Numbered from the stretch's first letter, positions 1-9,390 are shown. The stretch is 64,000 bases of DNA from Bosea vaviloviae (GCF_001741865.1 NZ_CP017147.1:2533001-2597000), one strand, 5' to 3'. The notes: generated by a model from the sequence alone, not told the origin. Numbers and translations: made by a program.

Positions 1-449
1 ATCCATGATCGACCTCGTTTGCTCGGGGGAGGGGCTTCTAGCGTTGTTTGGGGCGTCGCGGAACTGCGTCGTCATTCCGGGGCGCCGCTCTCGGGTCCGA
101 TCTTCGATCGGCCCAAGGATAAACACCGCAGCGAGCCCGGAACCCAGAAGCGCTGGTCGTGCAAGAGAGGCGCGGGGAACCCTCTCCCGGGTGGGAGAGG
201 GCAGGGTGAGGGCAGGCCAGAAAACGTCAGGGCTCGGATACCTCGCTTAAGCGGCGGACATCGTCAGCTCAACTCGGCACCGTCCGGCCCTCACCCCTAC
301 CCCTCTCCCACCCGGGAGAGGGGATCCCGCGCCCTCTTTTTCTTCGTTTGCAGTTTCGGGTTGCGAGCTCGACCCTTTGGGCCGCCTTGGAATGACGCGC
401 GTGATTTCATTCTGGCAATCCAGGCGGTGGATCGCCGGCGAGAGCGCAG
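1..449. other. Gene-free leader region made of palindromic repeats
   Basis: I find no convincing gene here; short open frames overlap each other and follow the repeats. Bases about 90-135 carry a repeat (family E: TCCGATCTTCGATCGG core followed by a conserved tail) that recurs at about 3815-3856 (reverse) and 47866-47910. Bases 171-332 are a long family B palindrome. Bases about 340-400 resemble the right half of a third repeat type that ends in GGAATGACGCG. The upstream gene, if any, lies outside the window. Confidence 0.7.
171..332. repeat. Family B long palindromic repeat, copy 1
   Basis: The arms begin with GCGGGGAACCCTCTCCCGG and end with the inverted counterpart CCGGGAGAGGGGATCCCGC. 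The inner arms carry AGGGCAGGGTGAGGG and CCCTCACCCCTACCCCT. The same layout recurs at 3524, 7767, 9391, 41094, 45196, 46881 and 49661. Confidence 0.85.
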
Positions 450-1310
450 ATGACGCTCACCCAACAGACAGTTCATCCGCTCGCAGGCCGCATCTGCCTC
501 GTCGCGGGCGCCTCGCGCGGGCTTGGGCGCGGTATCGCCAGGGCGCTGGGCGAAGCCGGCGCGACCGTCATCGTCACCGGGCGTTCAAGCGAGGCCGGTC
601 CCCGCACCGACCAGCGCCAGGAGACTTTTGAGGATACGGCGCGCGAGGTCGAGGCCGCCGGCGGCAAGGGCCATCCCTATCGCTGCGACCATATGCAGGA
701 GCGCGAGGTCGATACGCTGGTCTCCTGGGCCTTGCGCCGCTTCGGCCGGCTCGACTGCGTGGTCGATGCCGTCTGGGGCGGCAATGAAGGCTATGATGGC
801 GAGCGCTATCCCGATGGCTCGCAATTCGGCGCGCCGTTCTGGCGCAGGCCGGTGGCAAGGCTCGGCCAGAATTTCGAGAGCGGCGTCTATGCGCAGCTGC
901 TGCTGGCGCGGGCGGTCGCGCCCGCCATGGTGCAGATGCGCAAAGGCCTGATCGTCACGGTCAGCTTCGACACGGCCGGCGGCTATCTCGGCGATGTCTT
1001 CTACGATCTCGCCAAGACGGCGATGAACCGTCTGACCCTGGCGATGGGCCATGAGCTCAAGCCTTTCGGCGTCACGGCGCTGGGCCTGTCTCCAGGTCAT
1101 GTCCTGACCGAGCGCGTCGCTGATGCCGGCATGGCGGAGGAGACGACCGAGAGCCCGCTCTATGCCGGCCGCGCGGTCGCGGCGCTTGCCGCTGATCCCG
1201 ATGTCGCCCGCCATGCCGGCCAGGTGCTGCATGTCGCCGATCTCGCCCGTGCCTATGGCTTCACCGATCGGGACGGTACGCAGCCGGACCGCTTCACCAT
1301 TCCAGCCTGA
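450..1310 (+). CDS. SDR family NAD(P)-dependent oxidoreductase
   Basis: Probable cytoplasmic short-chain dehydrogenase/reductase of 286 residues; the substrate cannot be told from sequence. The Rossmann nucleotide motif GASRGLGRG is at residues 20-28, the catalytic Ser is about residue 172 and the Tyr-x3-Lys pair is Y185/K189 in YDLAK. Length is slightly above the usual 250-280 because of an insert at about residues 110-135. The ATG at 450 has only a weak GAGAG ribosome site. The stop is 12 bases before a second SDR gene, so the two probably form one transcript and may act on related hydroxy or keto compounds. Confidence 0.85.
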   Translation: MTLTQQTVHPLAGRICLVAGASRGLGRGIARALGEAGATVIVTGRSSEAGPRTDQRQETFEDTAREVEAAGGKGHPYRCDHMQEREVDTLVSWALRRFGRLDCVVDAVWGGNEGYDGERYPDGSQFGAPFWRRPVARLGQNFESGVYAQLLLARAVAPAMVQMRKGLIVTVSFDTAGGYLGDVFYDLAKTAMNRLTLAMGHELKPFGVTALGLSPGHVLTERVADAGMAEETTESPLYAGRAVAALAADPDVARHAGQVLHVADLARAYGFTDRDGTQPDRFTIPA

Positions 1311-1322
1311 GGGAGGTCAGTC

Positions 1323-2198
1323 ATGTCGCTCAAGAACTTGTCGCTCAAGAACAAGACGCTGTTCATCACCGGCGGCTCGCGCGGCATCGGGCTCGCCATC
1401 GCGCTCAAAGCCGCGCGCGACGGCGCCAATGTTACCATCGCCGCCAAGACGGCCGAGCCGCATCCCAAGCTCGTGGGCACGATCTATACCGCCGCCGCCG
1501 AGATCGAGGCGGCCGGTGGGCAATGCCTGCCGCTGATGGTCGATGTCCGCGACGAGGCGAGCGTGGCCGGCGCCATCGCCAAGACGGCGGAGCGCTTCGG
1601 CGGCATCGATATCGTCGTGAACAATGCCAGCGCGATCTCGCTGACCAACACGCAGATGACCGATATGAAGCGCTTCGATCTGATGCAGCAGATCAATACG
1701 CGCGGCACCTTCATGGTCTCGAAATACGCGATTCCCCATCTGGAGAAGGCGCAGAACCCGCATATCCTGATGCTCTCGCCGCCGCTCGACCTGGCGATGC
1801 GCTGGTTTGCGCCGCATCTGGCCTATTCGATCGCCAAATACGGCATGAGCCTGTGCGTGCTCGGCCTCGCCGGCGAGCTCGCGCCGAAGGGCATCGCGGT
1901 CAACGCGCTCTGGCCGCGCACGACGATCGCGACCGCCGCGGTGCAAAACCTGCTCGGCGGCGACAAGATGGTGCAGGCGAGCCGCACGCCGGAGATCCTC
2001 GCCGACGCCGCCCATCTGATCTTCGGCAAGCCGGCGCGCGAATTCTCGGGCCAGTTCCTGATCGACGACAGCTTCCTCGCGGGCGAGGGCGTCACCGACT
2101 TCACGCCCTACCGCGTCGACCCCTCCGTGCCCTTGATGCCGGACTTCTTCGTGCCGGCCGCGAGCCGGCCGCCCGAAGGCGTCAAGGGCGGGATGTGA
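1323..2198 (+). CDS. SDR family oxidoreductase, HSDL2-like
   Basis: Short-chain dehydrogenase of 291 residues. It shows TGGSRGIG at 16-23, NNAS at 100-103, catalytic Ser about 152 and Y168-x3-K172 in YSIAK. The WPRT stretch near residue 197 and the long C-terminal tail resemble the dehydrogenase domain of hydroxysteroid dehydrogenase-like 2 proteins; this is a family-level guess and no substrate is implied. A strong GGAGG ribosome site at 1312-1316 fixes the start. It is second in a two-gene unit with the upstream SDR. Confidence 0.87.
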   Translation: MSLKNLSLKNKTLFITGGSRGIGLAIALKAARDGANVTIAAKTAEPHPKLVGTIYTAAAEIEAAGGQCLPLMVDVRDEASVAGAIAKTAERFGGIDIVVNNASAISLTNTQMTDMKRFDLMQQINTRGTFMVSKYAIPHLEKAQNPHILMLSPPLDLAMRWFAPHLAYSIAKYGMSLCVLGLAGELAPKGIAVNALWPRTTIATAAVQNLLGGDKMVQASRTPEILADAAHLIFGKPAREFSGQFLIDDSFLAGEGVTDFTPYRVDPSVPLMPDFFVPAASRPPEGVKGGM

Positions 2199-2313
2199 GG
2201 CGGGATGCGAGGCAATGGCGCGCGCGGGTTGTCATCGGTTTGACATGATGGGGCGCTTGGGGTTCTTGCGGCGCAGCAAAAAGCTTGCTCGCCGCAGCTG
2301 AAAGTCGCCTGCC

Positions 2314-3303
2314 ATGCTTCTGATCCACAATATCTGTCCCGAGACCGGCGACCGGCTGATCCATCGCAGCTTGACGATCGACGAGGATATTCCGGCCGGC
2401 TCGGTGTGGATCGACCTGCTCAATCCGACCGCGGGAGAGGACAAGAAGGTCGAGACCCATCTCGGCATCTCGATCCCGACGCGGGAGGAGATGCATGATC
2501 TCGAACCCTCCGAGATCATCTACACCGAGAACGGCGCGCATTACATGACGGCGCGAGTCATCTGCCACTCGGATACCGTCGTCCCGCGGCTGGCGGACGT
2601 CACCTTCATCCTCACCGAGAAGGCGCTGGTGACGGTGCGCTATGACGAGCCGGGCGCTTTCGGCATCTTCCTCAATCGCATCGCCAAGCCGGGCGGTTGC
2701 AGCCCGCAGCCAGCCGCCGTGATCGAGGGGCTGATCGAATCCATCGTCGACCGCGCGGCCGAGGTGCTGCGCGGCGTCGGCGACAGGATCGACGAGGCTT
2801 CGCGCCGGGTCTTCGAGGGCAAGAGTTCCGCAGTCGAGCAGAACGGCGCCTATCAGTCGGTCATCCGCAAGATCGGCCAATACGAGCACATCATCTCGAA
2901 CGTGCGCGAAAGCATGGTCTCGGTCGAGCGCGTGCTGCTATTTCTCTCGGCCAATTTCAAGCGCCCCACCAAGGCCGCCAGCGGCTTCACGCCGGAATGG
3001 CGCACCTCGGTCCGTGACGTTCAGGCGATCGAGGAACACGCGACCTTCATTTCCAGCAAGCTCTCCTTCATGCTGCAGGCGACGCTCGGGCTTGTCGGGC
3101 TGGAGCAGAACAAGATCATCAAGCTGTTCTCGGTCGTCGCGGTGGTGCTGATGCCGCCGACCCTGATCGCCTCGATCTACGGCATGAACTTCAAGGCGAT
3201 GCCGGAGCTCGAATGGGCCCATGGCTATCCGATGGCGCTGGCGATGATGGTCGTCTTCGCCATCCTGCCCTACCTGTTCTTCCGCTGGAAGAAGTGGCTG
3301 TAG
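2314..3303 (+). CDS. CorA family divalent-cation transporter
   Basis: Inner-membrane Mg2+/Co2+ or Zn2+ transport protein of 329 residues. The N-terminal cytoplasmic alpha/beta domain and long helices fill residues 1-270. Two C-terminal membrane helices lie at about 271-289 and 305-323, joined by the signature loop YGMN (289-292), the selectivity motif of CorA pores. The C-terminus RWKKWL is basic and cytoplasmic, as usual. It follows the SDR pair by 115 bases, which hold no clear promoter or Mg-sensor structure. The exact metal and the choice between CorA and ZntB are undecided. Confidence 0.92.
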   Translation: MLLIHNICPETGDRLIHRSLTIDEDIPAGSVWIDLLNPTAGEDKKVETHLGISIPTREEMHDLEPSEIIYTENGAHYMTARVICHSDTVVPRLADVTFILTEKALVTVRYDEPGAFGIFLNRIAKPGGCSPQPAAVIEGLIESIVDRAAEVLRGVGDRIDEASRRVFEGKSSAVEQNGAYQSVIRKIGQYEHIISNVRESMVSVERVLLFLSANFKRPTKAASGFTPEWRTSVRDVQAIEEHATFISSKLSFMLQATLGLVGLEQNKIIKLFSVVAVVLMPPTLIASIYGMNFKAMPELEWAHGYPMALAMMVVFAILPYLFFRWKKWL

Positions 3304-3901
3304 CGCTCGCCGTCTTTCTCAGAAACGCGCGGTCATCCCGGACGCAGCGAAGCGGAGATCCGAGAATCTCGAGCCGGAAGAGGCGTCGGCAAAGGCAGGT
3401 GCCCCCCTCATCAAGAGATGGTCGGGTCAAGCCCACGACTGTCCGGTTGGGCTTTTGGCCCCTGAACGGATCATGCGCGGCTCTCCCCTCGCGGGCGAGA
3501 TGAAGCGGAGTTCCGGATGAAGGGCGCGGGGAACCCTCTCCTGTAAGGAGAGGGTAGGGTGAGGTGTCGGCCGTTATCCGGAAAGGGCGAGCCCTCACCG
3601 CCGCATGCGGTTGGCTTTGCGCTGTACTGGTCGAGGGGCCGACACCTCATCCCTGCCCTTCTCCTTACAGGAGAAGGGTTCCCCGCGCCTGTCTCATTCG
3701 TCCCCGCCCGCTGGAAAGCCTTCAATGAACGGAGCTTTTCGACCGGGCGCTCGCGGCGAACCGGACAGCCGTGGGTCAAGCCCGACCATGACGCGCTTGG
3801 GAACCCGGGCCTCCGCGGAGTTTATCCTAGGGCCGATCGAAGATCGGCCCCGAGGGCTTCGCCCAGGATGACGTGGTGGTTCCGGGCGAAAACGCCGAAT
3901 G
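3304..3901. other. Gene-free 598-bp stretch packed with palindromic repeats
   Basis: There is no supported gene between corA and cysK, which converge on this region. About 3333-3365 is a half copy of the family C repeat (GGTCATCCCGGACGCAGCG). 3524-3689 is family B copy 2. About 3815-3856 is a reverse-oriented family E repeat (GCCGATCGAAGATCGGCC). The open frames that cross it only mirror the repeats. Confidence 0.75.
3524..3689. repeat. Family B long palindromic repeat, copy 2
   Basis: Left arm GCGCGGGGAACCCTCTCCTG and right arm CAGGAGAAGGGTTCCCCGCG are inverted copies around a loop of about 80 bases. It lies between two converging genes, where it could also stop transcription. Confidence 0.88.
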
Positions 3902-4948
3902 CTATCCCAGCACCCGCGCCATCACGGCCTTCAGGCCCGCATCGCCCCGTTCCAGCCAGCCCGGTGTCGGCAGGCCCTTCGAGCGCAGGAAATCGGGGTT
4001 GAACAGCTTCGACTGATAGCGCGTGCCGTAATCGGCGAGGATGGTCACGATGGTGTGGCCAGGACCCATCTGCTTGCCCAGCCGGATCGCGCCGGCGACG
4101 TTGATGCCCGACGAGCCGCCCAGGCACAGGCCCTCATGCTCGAGCAGGTCGAAGACGACAGGCACCGCCTCGCTGTCGGGGATCTGGAAGGAGACGTCGA
4201 TCGGCGCGCCCTCCAGATTCCTGGTGATCCGGCCCTGGCCGATGCCCTCGGTGATCGAGGAGCCCTCCGATTTGAGCTCGCCGGTGGTGTAGAAGGAATG
4301 CAGCGCCGCCCCGAGCGGATCGGCGAGGCCGATCGTGATCTTCGGGTTGAAGCCCTTCAGCGCGATGCCGACGCCGGCCAGCGTGCCGCCCGAGCCGACG
4401 GCGCAGATGAAGCCGTCGAGCTTGCCCTCCGTCTGCGCCCAGATCTCCGGGCCGGTCGTCTCGATATGGCCCTGGCGGTTAGCGGTATTGTCGAACTGGT
4501 TTGCCCAGATCGCGCCATTGGGCTCGGTCTTCGCCAGCTCTTCGGCGAGGCGGCCCGAAACCTTCACATAGTTGTTGGGATTGACATAGCCGACAGCCGG
4601 AACCTCGACCAGCGTCGCGCCGGCCAGCCGCAGCATGTCCTTCTTTTCCTGGCTCTGCGTCTCCGGGATCACGATCACCGAGCGGTAGCCGAGCGCATTG
4701 CCGACAAGTGCGATGCCGATGCCGGTGTTCCCCGCCGTGCCCTCGACGATGACGCCGCCCGGCCGCAATGTGCCGCGCTGTTCCGCGTCGCGGATGATGG
4801 CGAGCGCAGCGCGATCCTTGACCGACTGGCCGGGGTTCATGAACTCGGCCTTGCCTAGGATGATGCAGCCGGTCTCGGCCGAGGCGCGCTTCAGTTTGAT
4901 CAACGGCGTATTGCCGATCGCCTCGATGACACCGTCTCGAACGCTCAT
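3902..4948 (-). CDS. cysK: Cysteine synthase A (O-acetylserine sulfhydrylase)
   Basis: Cytoplasmic PLP enzyme that makes cysteine from O-acetylserine and sulfide; 348 residues, somewhat longer than the usual 310-325 because of a C-terminal extension. GNTPLIKLKR at 12-21 and the PLP lysine K44 in SVKDRAA are classic. The substrate loop TAGNTGIG is at 71-78 and the phosphate-binding GSGGT at 185-189. The tail around YQSKLFNPDFL matches the CysK-type subgroup of Hyphomicrobiales and not cystathionine beta-synthase, since no CBS domains follow. It is divergent from the RNA methyltransferase gene. Confidence 0.94.
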   Translation of the reverse strand: MSVRDGVIEAIGNTPLIKLKRASAETGCIILGKAEFMNPGQSVKDRAALAIIRDAEQRGTLRPGGVIVEGTAGNTGIGIALVGNALGYRSVIVIPETQSQEKKDMLRLAGATLVEVPAVGYVNPNNYVKVSGRLAEELAKTEPNGAIWANQFDNTANRQGHIETTGPEIWAQTEGKLDGFICAVGSGGTLAGVGIALKGFNPKITIGLADPLGAALHSFYTTGELKSEGSSITEGIGQGRITRNLEGAPIDVSFQIPDSEAVPVVFDLLEHEGLCLGGSSGINVAGAIRLGKQMGPGHTIVTILADYGTRYQSKLFNPDFLRSKGLPTPGWLERGDAGLKAVMARVLG

Positions 4949-5036
4949 GTCGGAATTCCCTGTTGCCCCGCGACCTGATAGGCCAAAGCAACGCTCAGGT
5001 CACCACGGGCCGGCCCGCTCGGACAAGGTTGGAAGA

Positions 5037-6329
5037 ATGCTCGCCGGAAAGAAGCCGCAGGAGAAGGAAAGCGCTGCCGCAAGGCTGGCGATGAACGAAA
5101 CGCTCCTGATCGACCATCTCGGCCAGAAGGGCGACGGCGTCGCGAAGACGGCCAATGGGCCGGTCTTCGTGCCCTATGCGCTGCCGGGCGAGACCGTGCG
5201 CGTGGTCCGCGATGGTGATCGTGGCCAGCTCGTCGAGATCATCGCGCCGGCCGCATCTCGCATTGCCGCGATCTGCCCGCTCTTCACCCGCTGCGGCGGC
5301 TGCGCCGCCCAGCATATGGATGAGGGCCTCTACAAGGCCTGGAAGCGCCAGCAGGTCGTCACCACGCTCGAGCGCGCCGGTGTTGCGGCACCCGTCGCCG
5401 ATCTGGTCGACGCCCATGGCGCGGGCCGTCGCCGCGTCACCTTCCATGCCAGGCGCGAAGGTATTGGCATGATGGTCGGCTTCATGGCGGCGCGCAGCCA
5501 TGATCTCGTCGCGGTAGAGGCCTGCCCGGTCCTGGCGCCCGGCCTGGCGCGGGCTCCGGCCGTCGCACAATTGCTGGCGAATCGGCTCGGCGGCTCCAAC
5601 AAGCCGCTCGATCTGCAGGTCACCGCCTCGGATACCGGGCTCGATGTCGATATTCGCGGCCATGGCCCGGCCGGCGACAAGCTCCGGCTGTCGCTGACGG
5701 AAGCGGCCGAGCGGCTCGATCTGGCCAGGCTGTCCATGCATGGCGAGATCATCGTCGAACGCCGTTCCCCGCTCCAGAAAATGGGCAAGGCGATGGTGGC
5801 GCCGGCTCCTGGCGGCTTCCTGCAGGCGACCACGCTGGGCGAGGGGACGATCTCGGCGCTGGTCGTCTCAGCCCTGCCCAAGGCCAAGCGCGTCGCCGAT
5901 CTCTTCGCCGGTTGCGGCCCCTTCAGCTTCCGCCTTGCCGAGAAGGCGCAGGTCCATGCCGTCGAGAGCGAGAAGGCGGCGATCCTGGCCCTGACGCGCG
6001 CGGCCGGCGCGACGCAAGGCCTCAAGCGGATCACCTCGGAAACCCGCGACCTGTTCCGGCGGCCCTTGCTGGAGCATGAACTGAACGCGTTCGACGCGGT
6101 GGTGCTCGATCCGCCGCGCGCCGGCGCGGAAGCGCAGGCGAGGCGGCTCGCGGCCTCGAAGGTCGCGAGCGTCGTCTATGTCTCCTGCGATGTCGGCAGC
6201 TTTGCCCGCGACGCCGCGATCCTGATCGCGGGGGGATATGCGCTGGAGGGCGTCACGCCCATCGACCAGTTCCGCTATTCAGCCCATATCGAACTCGTCG
6301 GCCTGTTCAGGCGCGCCGGCAAGCGTTGA
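5037..6329 (+). CDS. Class I SAM-dependent RNA methyltransferase, TrmA/RumA type
   Basis: Probable 5-methyluridine RNA methyltransferase of about 430 residues. Order: an N-terminal TRAM-like beta domain, a 4Fe-4S cysteine set (CPLFTRCGGC plus a later EACP), the SAM motif DLFAGCGPFSF, the DPPR motif VLDPPRAG, and the catalytic cysteine in YVSCDVGSF near the C-terminus. Whether the target is 23S rRNA or tRNA is not decidable. Two starts are possible: ATG 5037 or ATG 5091 (MNETLL). Family alignment memory favours 5091; neither has a strong ribosome site. The open frame extends further upstream, but that part overlaps cysK and its promoter. Confidence 0.88.
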   Translation: MLAGKKPQEKESAAARLAMNETLLIDHLGQKGDGVAKTANGPVFVPYALPGETVRVVRDGDRGQLVEIIAPAASRIAAICPLFTRCGGCAAQHMDEGLYKAWKRQQVVTTLERAGVAAPVADLVDAHGAGRRRVTFHARREGIGMMVGFMAARSHDLVAVEACPVLAPGLARAPAVAQLLANRLGGSNKPLDLQVTASDTGLDVDIRGHGPAGDKLRLSLTEAAERLDLARLSMHGEIIVERRSPLQKMGKAMVAPAPGGFLQATTLGEGTISALVVSALPKAKRVADLFAGCGPFSFRLAEKAQVHAVESEKAAILALTRAAGATQGLKRITSETRDLFRRPLLEHELNAFDAVVLDPPRAGAEAQARRLAASKVASVVYVSCDVGSFARDAAILIAGGYALEGVTPIDQFRYSAHIELVGLFRRAGKR

Positions 6330-6343
6330 AGCCTGGAGACCTC

Positions 6344-7750
6344 ATGAGCAGCGAAATCCTGGATCAGATGTCGGCGATCGTCGGCGCGAAGAACGTCATC
6401 ACCGACGCTGACGCGATGGTGCCTTATCTCAAGGAATGGCGTGATCTGTTCCGCGGCAAGGCGCAGGCCGTCGTCCGGCCGGGCTCGACCGAAGAGGTCG
6501 TGGCGCTGGTCAAGCTTGCGGCTGCTACGGGTACGACGCTTGTGCCCCAGGGCGGCAATACCGGCCTCGTCGGCGGGCAGATCCCGGTGGCGGAGGGCCG
6601 CGAGATCATCCTGTCGCTGCAGCGCATGGATAAGATCCGCGCCGTCGATCCCGACAGCGACACCATGACCGTCGAGGCCGGGCTGACGCTGCAGAAGGCG
6701 CAAGCTGCGGCCGAGGCGGCAGGCCGGCTCTTCCCGCTTTCGCTCGCCTCGGAAGGCAGCTGCACCATCGGCGGCAATCTCTCGACCAATGCCGGCGGCA
6801 CGGCGGTGCTGGCCTATGGCAATGCCCGCGAGCTCTGCATGGGGCTCGAGGTCGTGCTCGCCGATGGCCGGGTCTGGAACGGCCTGCGCCAGCTCCGCAA
6901 GGACAATACCGGCTACGACCTGAAGAACCTCTTCATCGGGGCGGAAGGCACGCTCGGCATCATCACGGCCGCCGTGCTGAAGCTCTTCCCGCTGCCCGCC
7001 GCGCGCGCCACGGCCTTCCTTGCCGTGCCCTCGCCGGACGAGGCGCTGGCGCTGCTCAACGCCGCCAAGGCCGGTGCCGGCGGCACGCTGACGACCTTCG
7101 AGATCCTCTCCCGCACCGGGCTCGATTTCGTCCTGCGCCATGCCTCGGGCGCGCGCGACCCGCTCTCGGAGCCCTCGCCCTGGTATGTGCTGATGGAGGT
7201 CTGCGCCCAGTCGGCCAGCGGGCTCGACGAGGCGGTCGAGACCTTCCTCGGCGAGGCGCTGGAAAAGGGTCTGGTTACGGACGCCGCGCTCGCCGGCTCA
7301 CTCAACCAGCGCAATGATTTCTGGAAGCTGCGCGAGATGCTCTCAGAGGTGCAGACCTATGAGGGCGGCTCGATCAAGCACGACGTCTCGGTGCCGCTGC
7401 ATGCAGTGCCGGCCTTCATCGCCCGCGCCTCGGAGGCTGTTGTGGCGATGGTGCCCGGCTGCCGCCCGGTGCCCTTCGGCCATATGGGCGACGGCAACAT
7501 CCACTTCAATGTCAGCCAGCCTGTGGGCGCCGACAAGCAGGCCTTCATCGGCCGCTGGAGCGAGGTCAACCAGGCCGTCCACGCCATCGTCAGCGAGATG
7601 CACGGCTCGATCTCGGCCGAACACGGCATCGGGCGCCTCAAGCGCGACCTGCTGCCGGGTGTCAAGGATCCGGTCGAACTCGCCTTGATGAAGACGCTGA
7701 AGGCGACGCTGGACCCGCAGGGAATCCTGAACCCGGGGGCTGTGGTTTAG
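6344..7750 (+). CDS. FAD-binding oxidoreductase, D-2-hydroxyglutarate/D-lactate dehydrogenase type
   Basis: Flavoenzyme of the VAO/GlcD family, 468 residues, oxidising a D-2-hydroxyacid and probably passing electrons to ETF or quinone. The FAD-binding PCMH core shows PQGGNTGLVGG at 68-78 and a GNLSTNAGG segment. The C-terminal cap has the metal/substrate motif FGHMGDGNIHF and AEHGIGRLKR. Start chosen at ATG 6344, which has a GGAG site six bases upstream; a TTG at 6326 overlaps the previous stop. The close spacing suggests co-transcription with the RNA methyltransferase. D-2-hydroxyglutarate is the most likely substrate, by family resemblance only. Confidence 0.88.
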   Translation: MSSEILDQMSAIVGAKNVITDADAMVPYLKEWRDLFRGKAQAVVRPGSTEEVVALVKLAAATGTTLVPQGGNTGLVGGQIPVAEGREIILSLQRMDKIRAVDPDSDTMTVEAGLTLQKAQAAAEAAGRLFPLSLASEGSCTIGGNLSTNAGGTAVLAYGNARELCMGLEVVLADGRVWNGLRQLRKDNTGYDLKNLFIGAEGTLGIITAAVLKLFPLPAARATAFLAVPSPDEALALLNAAKAGAGGTLTTFEILSRTGLDFVLRHASGARDPLSEPSPWYVLMEVCAQSASGLDEAVETFLGEALEKGLVTDAALAGSLNQRNDFWKLREMLSEVQTYEGGSIKHDVSVPLHAVPAFIARASEAVVAMVPGCRPVPFGHMGDGNIHFNVSQPVGADKQAFIGRWSEVNQAVHAIVSEMHGSISAEHGIGRLKRDLLPGVKDPVELALMKTLKATLDPQGILNPGAVV

Positions 7751-7766
7751 CGCGCCCTTTTTTTCC

Positions 7767-7996
7767 CTTCTCCCACCCATCTCGGACTTGCCCGAGATGG
7801 GCAACTCAAAGTGTCAAAGTCGGCAACAGCCGACTTTGATGCGGGAGAAGGTGGCGCGCAGCGCCGGATGAGGGGGCACCGTGCCCTGTCCGGTTGGCGT
7901 CGTGTTACGCTGAGGCGGAAAGCTCACAGCGCCCCCTCATCCGTCTCGGCTTCGCCGATCCACCTTCTCCCGCGAGGGGAGAAGGGAAGGCGCGGC
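7767..7996. repeat. Family B palindrome, copy 3, with embedded two-hairpin cassette
   Basis: A long inverted repeat between converging genes. The left outer stem CTTCTCCC...GGGAGAAGG (7767-7851) is split by a cassette of two hairpins: CCATCTCGG/CCCGAGATGG and CAAAGTCGG/CCGACTTTG. The right arm (CCACCTTCTCCCGCGAGGGG) lacks the cassette. Confidence 0.88.
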
Positions 7997-7998
7997 CC

Positions 7999-9180
7999 TT
8001 ACTGCAAATCGGCAAACGCACCCTGCAGGCGCTCGACGGCTTCAGCGACGACGGCGCGCGGGGTTGCGAGGTTGAAGCGCAGGTAATTATCGCCGCCCAG
8101 CCCGAAGCTCGCGCCGTGATTGGCGGCGATCCGGGCCTGTTTCTCGACGCGAGCGATGAATTCGGCCGGGGCCATGCCGGTCCCGCTGAAATCGACCCAG
8201 CCGAGATAGGTCGCTTCCAGCGCCATCGAGCTCAGGCCGGGAACGGCGCTGACGCCCTCGTCGAAGAGGCGCCGGTTACCGTCGAGATAGGCGACCAGCG
8301 CATCGACCCAGGCTGCGCCCTCGGGGCTGTAGGCGGCCGTCGCCATGGCCATGCCGAAGGAGTTCGGGGAGATGCCGAGCGCGTTCATCCGCGCCTGGAA
8401 GGGGCCGCGCAGCGCCTCATCGGGGATGATGACGTTGCCGATATGGCTGCCGGCGAGGTTGAAGGTCTTGGTCGTCGCCGTCATCATCACCAGGCGGTCG
8501 AGGATATCGGGTGCGGCGAGCGGCATGGCCGTATGGCGCTGCCCGGGCATGACCAGATCGTGGTGGATCTCGTCGGAGACGAGGATGAGATCGTGGCGCT
8601 TGCAGAAATCGGCGATGGCGCGCAATTCGCCCGATGTCCAGACGCGCCCGCCCGGATTATGCGGCGAGCACAGGATCAGCATGCGCTCGCTGCCGGTCAT
8701 GCGCGCATCCCAGCCGGGGATGTCGAGGACATAGCGCCCATCCGCGAGCGCGAGCGGGCATTCGACCACGCGCCGGCCGGCAGCAGTGACGATGCGGGCG
8801 AAGGCGTGGTAGACCGGCGTCATCAGCACGACGCCGTCACCGGGCTTGCTATAGGCCTCGACGCAGAGCGCGGTGCCGTTGACCAGCCCATGGGTGGTGA
8901 AGATCGCCTGCGGCTCGACCTCCCAGCCATGGCGGTTTTTCATCCACCAGCGGATGGCGTCGCGATAGGCCCGGTCATCGCCGAAATAGCCGTAGACGCC
9001 ATGGCCGGCCATCGCCTCGACCGCCGCCTGCACGCAGGCCGGCGGCTGGAAATCCATGTCGGCCACCCACATGGCGATACCGTCGGCTGCGGCTACGCCG
9101 AAATTCGCCTCCATCATATCCCACTTCGCCGAATGCGTGCCGCGGCGGTCGATCAGCAAGTCGAAATTCGGCGTGGTCAT
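7999..9180 (-). CDS. PatB/MalY family PLP-dependent C-S lyase
   Basis: Fold-type I PLP enzyme of 393 residues, usually a cystathionine beta-lyase-like C-S lyase releasing pyruvate, ammonia and a thiol. The MalY/PatB signature region MWVADMDF is at 38-45, the substrate-binding CSPHNPGG at 171-178, the PLP aspartate D203 in SDEIHHD, and the PLP lysine K238 in TTKTFN. Some family members act as transcriptional modulators, but nothing here shows that. The upstream region has a TATAAT-like -10 and an inverted repeat, so it is likely regulated on its own. It converges with the hydroxyacid dehydrogenase gene. Confidence 0.9.
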   Translation of the reverse strand: MTTPNFDLLIDRRGTHSAKWDMMEANFGVAAADGIAMWVADMDFQPPACVQAAVEAMAGHGVYGYFGDDRAYRDAIRWWMKNRHGWEVEPQAIFTTHGLVNGTALCVEAYSKPGDGVVLMTPVYHAFARIVTAAGRRVVECPLALADGRYVLDIPGWDARMTGSERMLILCSPHNPGGRVWTSGELRAIADFCKRHDLILVSDEIHHDLVMPGQRHTAMPLAAPDILDRLVMMTATTKTFNLAGSHIGNVIIPDEALRGPFQARMNALGISPNSFGMAMATAAYSPEGAAWVDALVAYLDGNRRLFDEGVSAVPGLSSMALEATYLGWVDFSGTGMAPAEFIARVEKQARIAANHGASFGLGGDNYLRFNLATPRAVVAEAVERLQGAFADLQ

Positions 9181-9224
9181 GATGGATCCCGGAGAAGAAT
9201 TTGTTCGGATTGGCTGTGTTGGCG

Positions 9225-9257
9225 ATTATAAAATTCTACGCAGACGATAATGCGTAG
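9225..9257 (-). promoter_or_regulatory. Promoter and inverted-repeat operator of the PatB-like gene
   Basis: On the minus strand a perfect TATAAT occupies 9230-9225. A perfect 7-bp inverted repeat CTACGCA-N8-TGCGTAG (9236-9257) covers where the -35 element should be, and no good -35 hexamer is seen. This layout suits a promoter that needs, or is blocked by, a dimeric regulator. Seen in sequence; the function is inferred. Confidence 0.55.
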
Positions 9258-9390
9258 ACAGTTTATCTAGATGATCCATGCGGAGTCACGGCCCGATGAC
9301 TGAAGCGGGCGGGGCGGGGGCATGTCGGCGACGCAGGGCGTCTGCTGCGAAACGGCGGGGGCAGTTTTGACGGGAGCCTCGACGCATTCT

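Noticed and set aside
3559..4002. Open frames within the gap between corA and cysK
   Set aside because: They follow repeat arms and have no ribosome sites or recognisable protein text.
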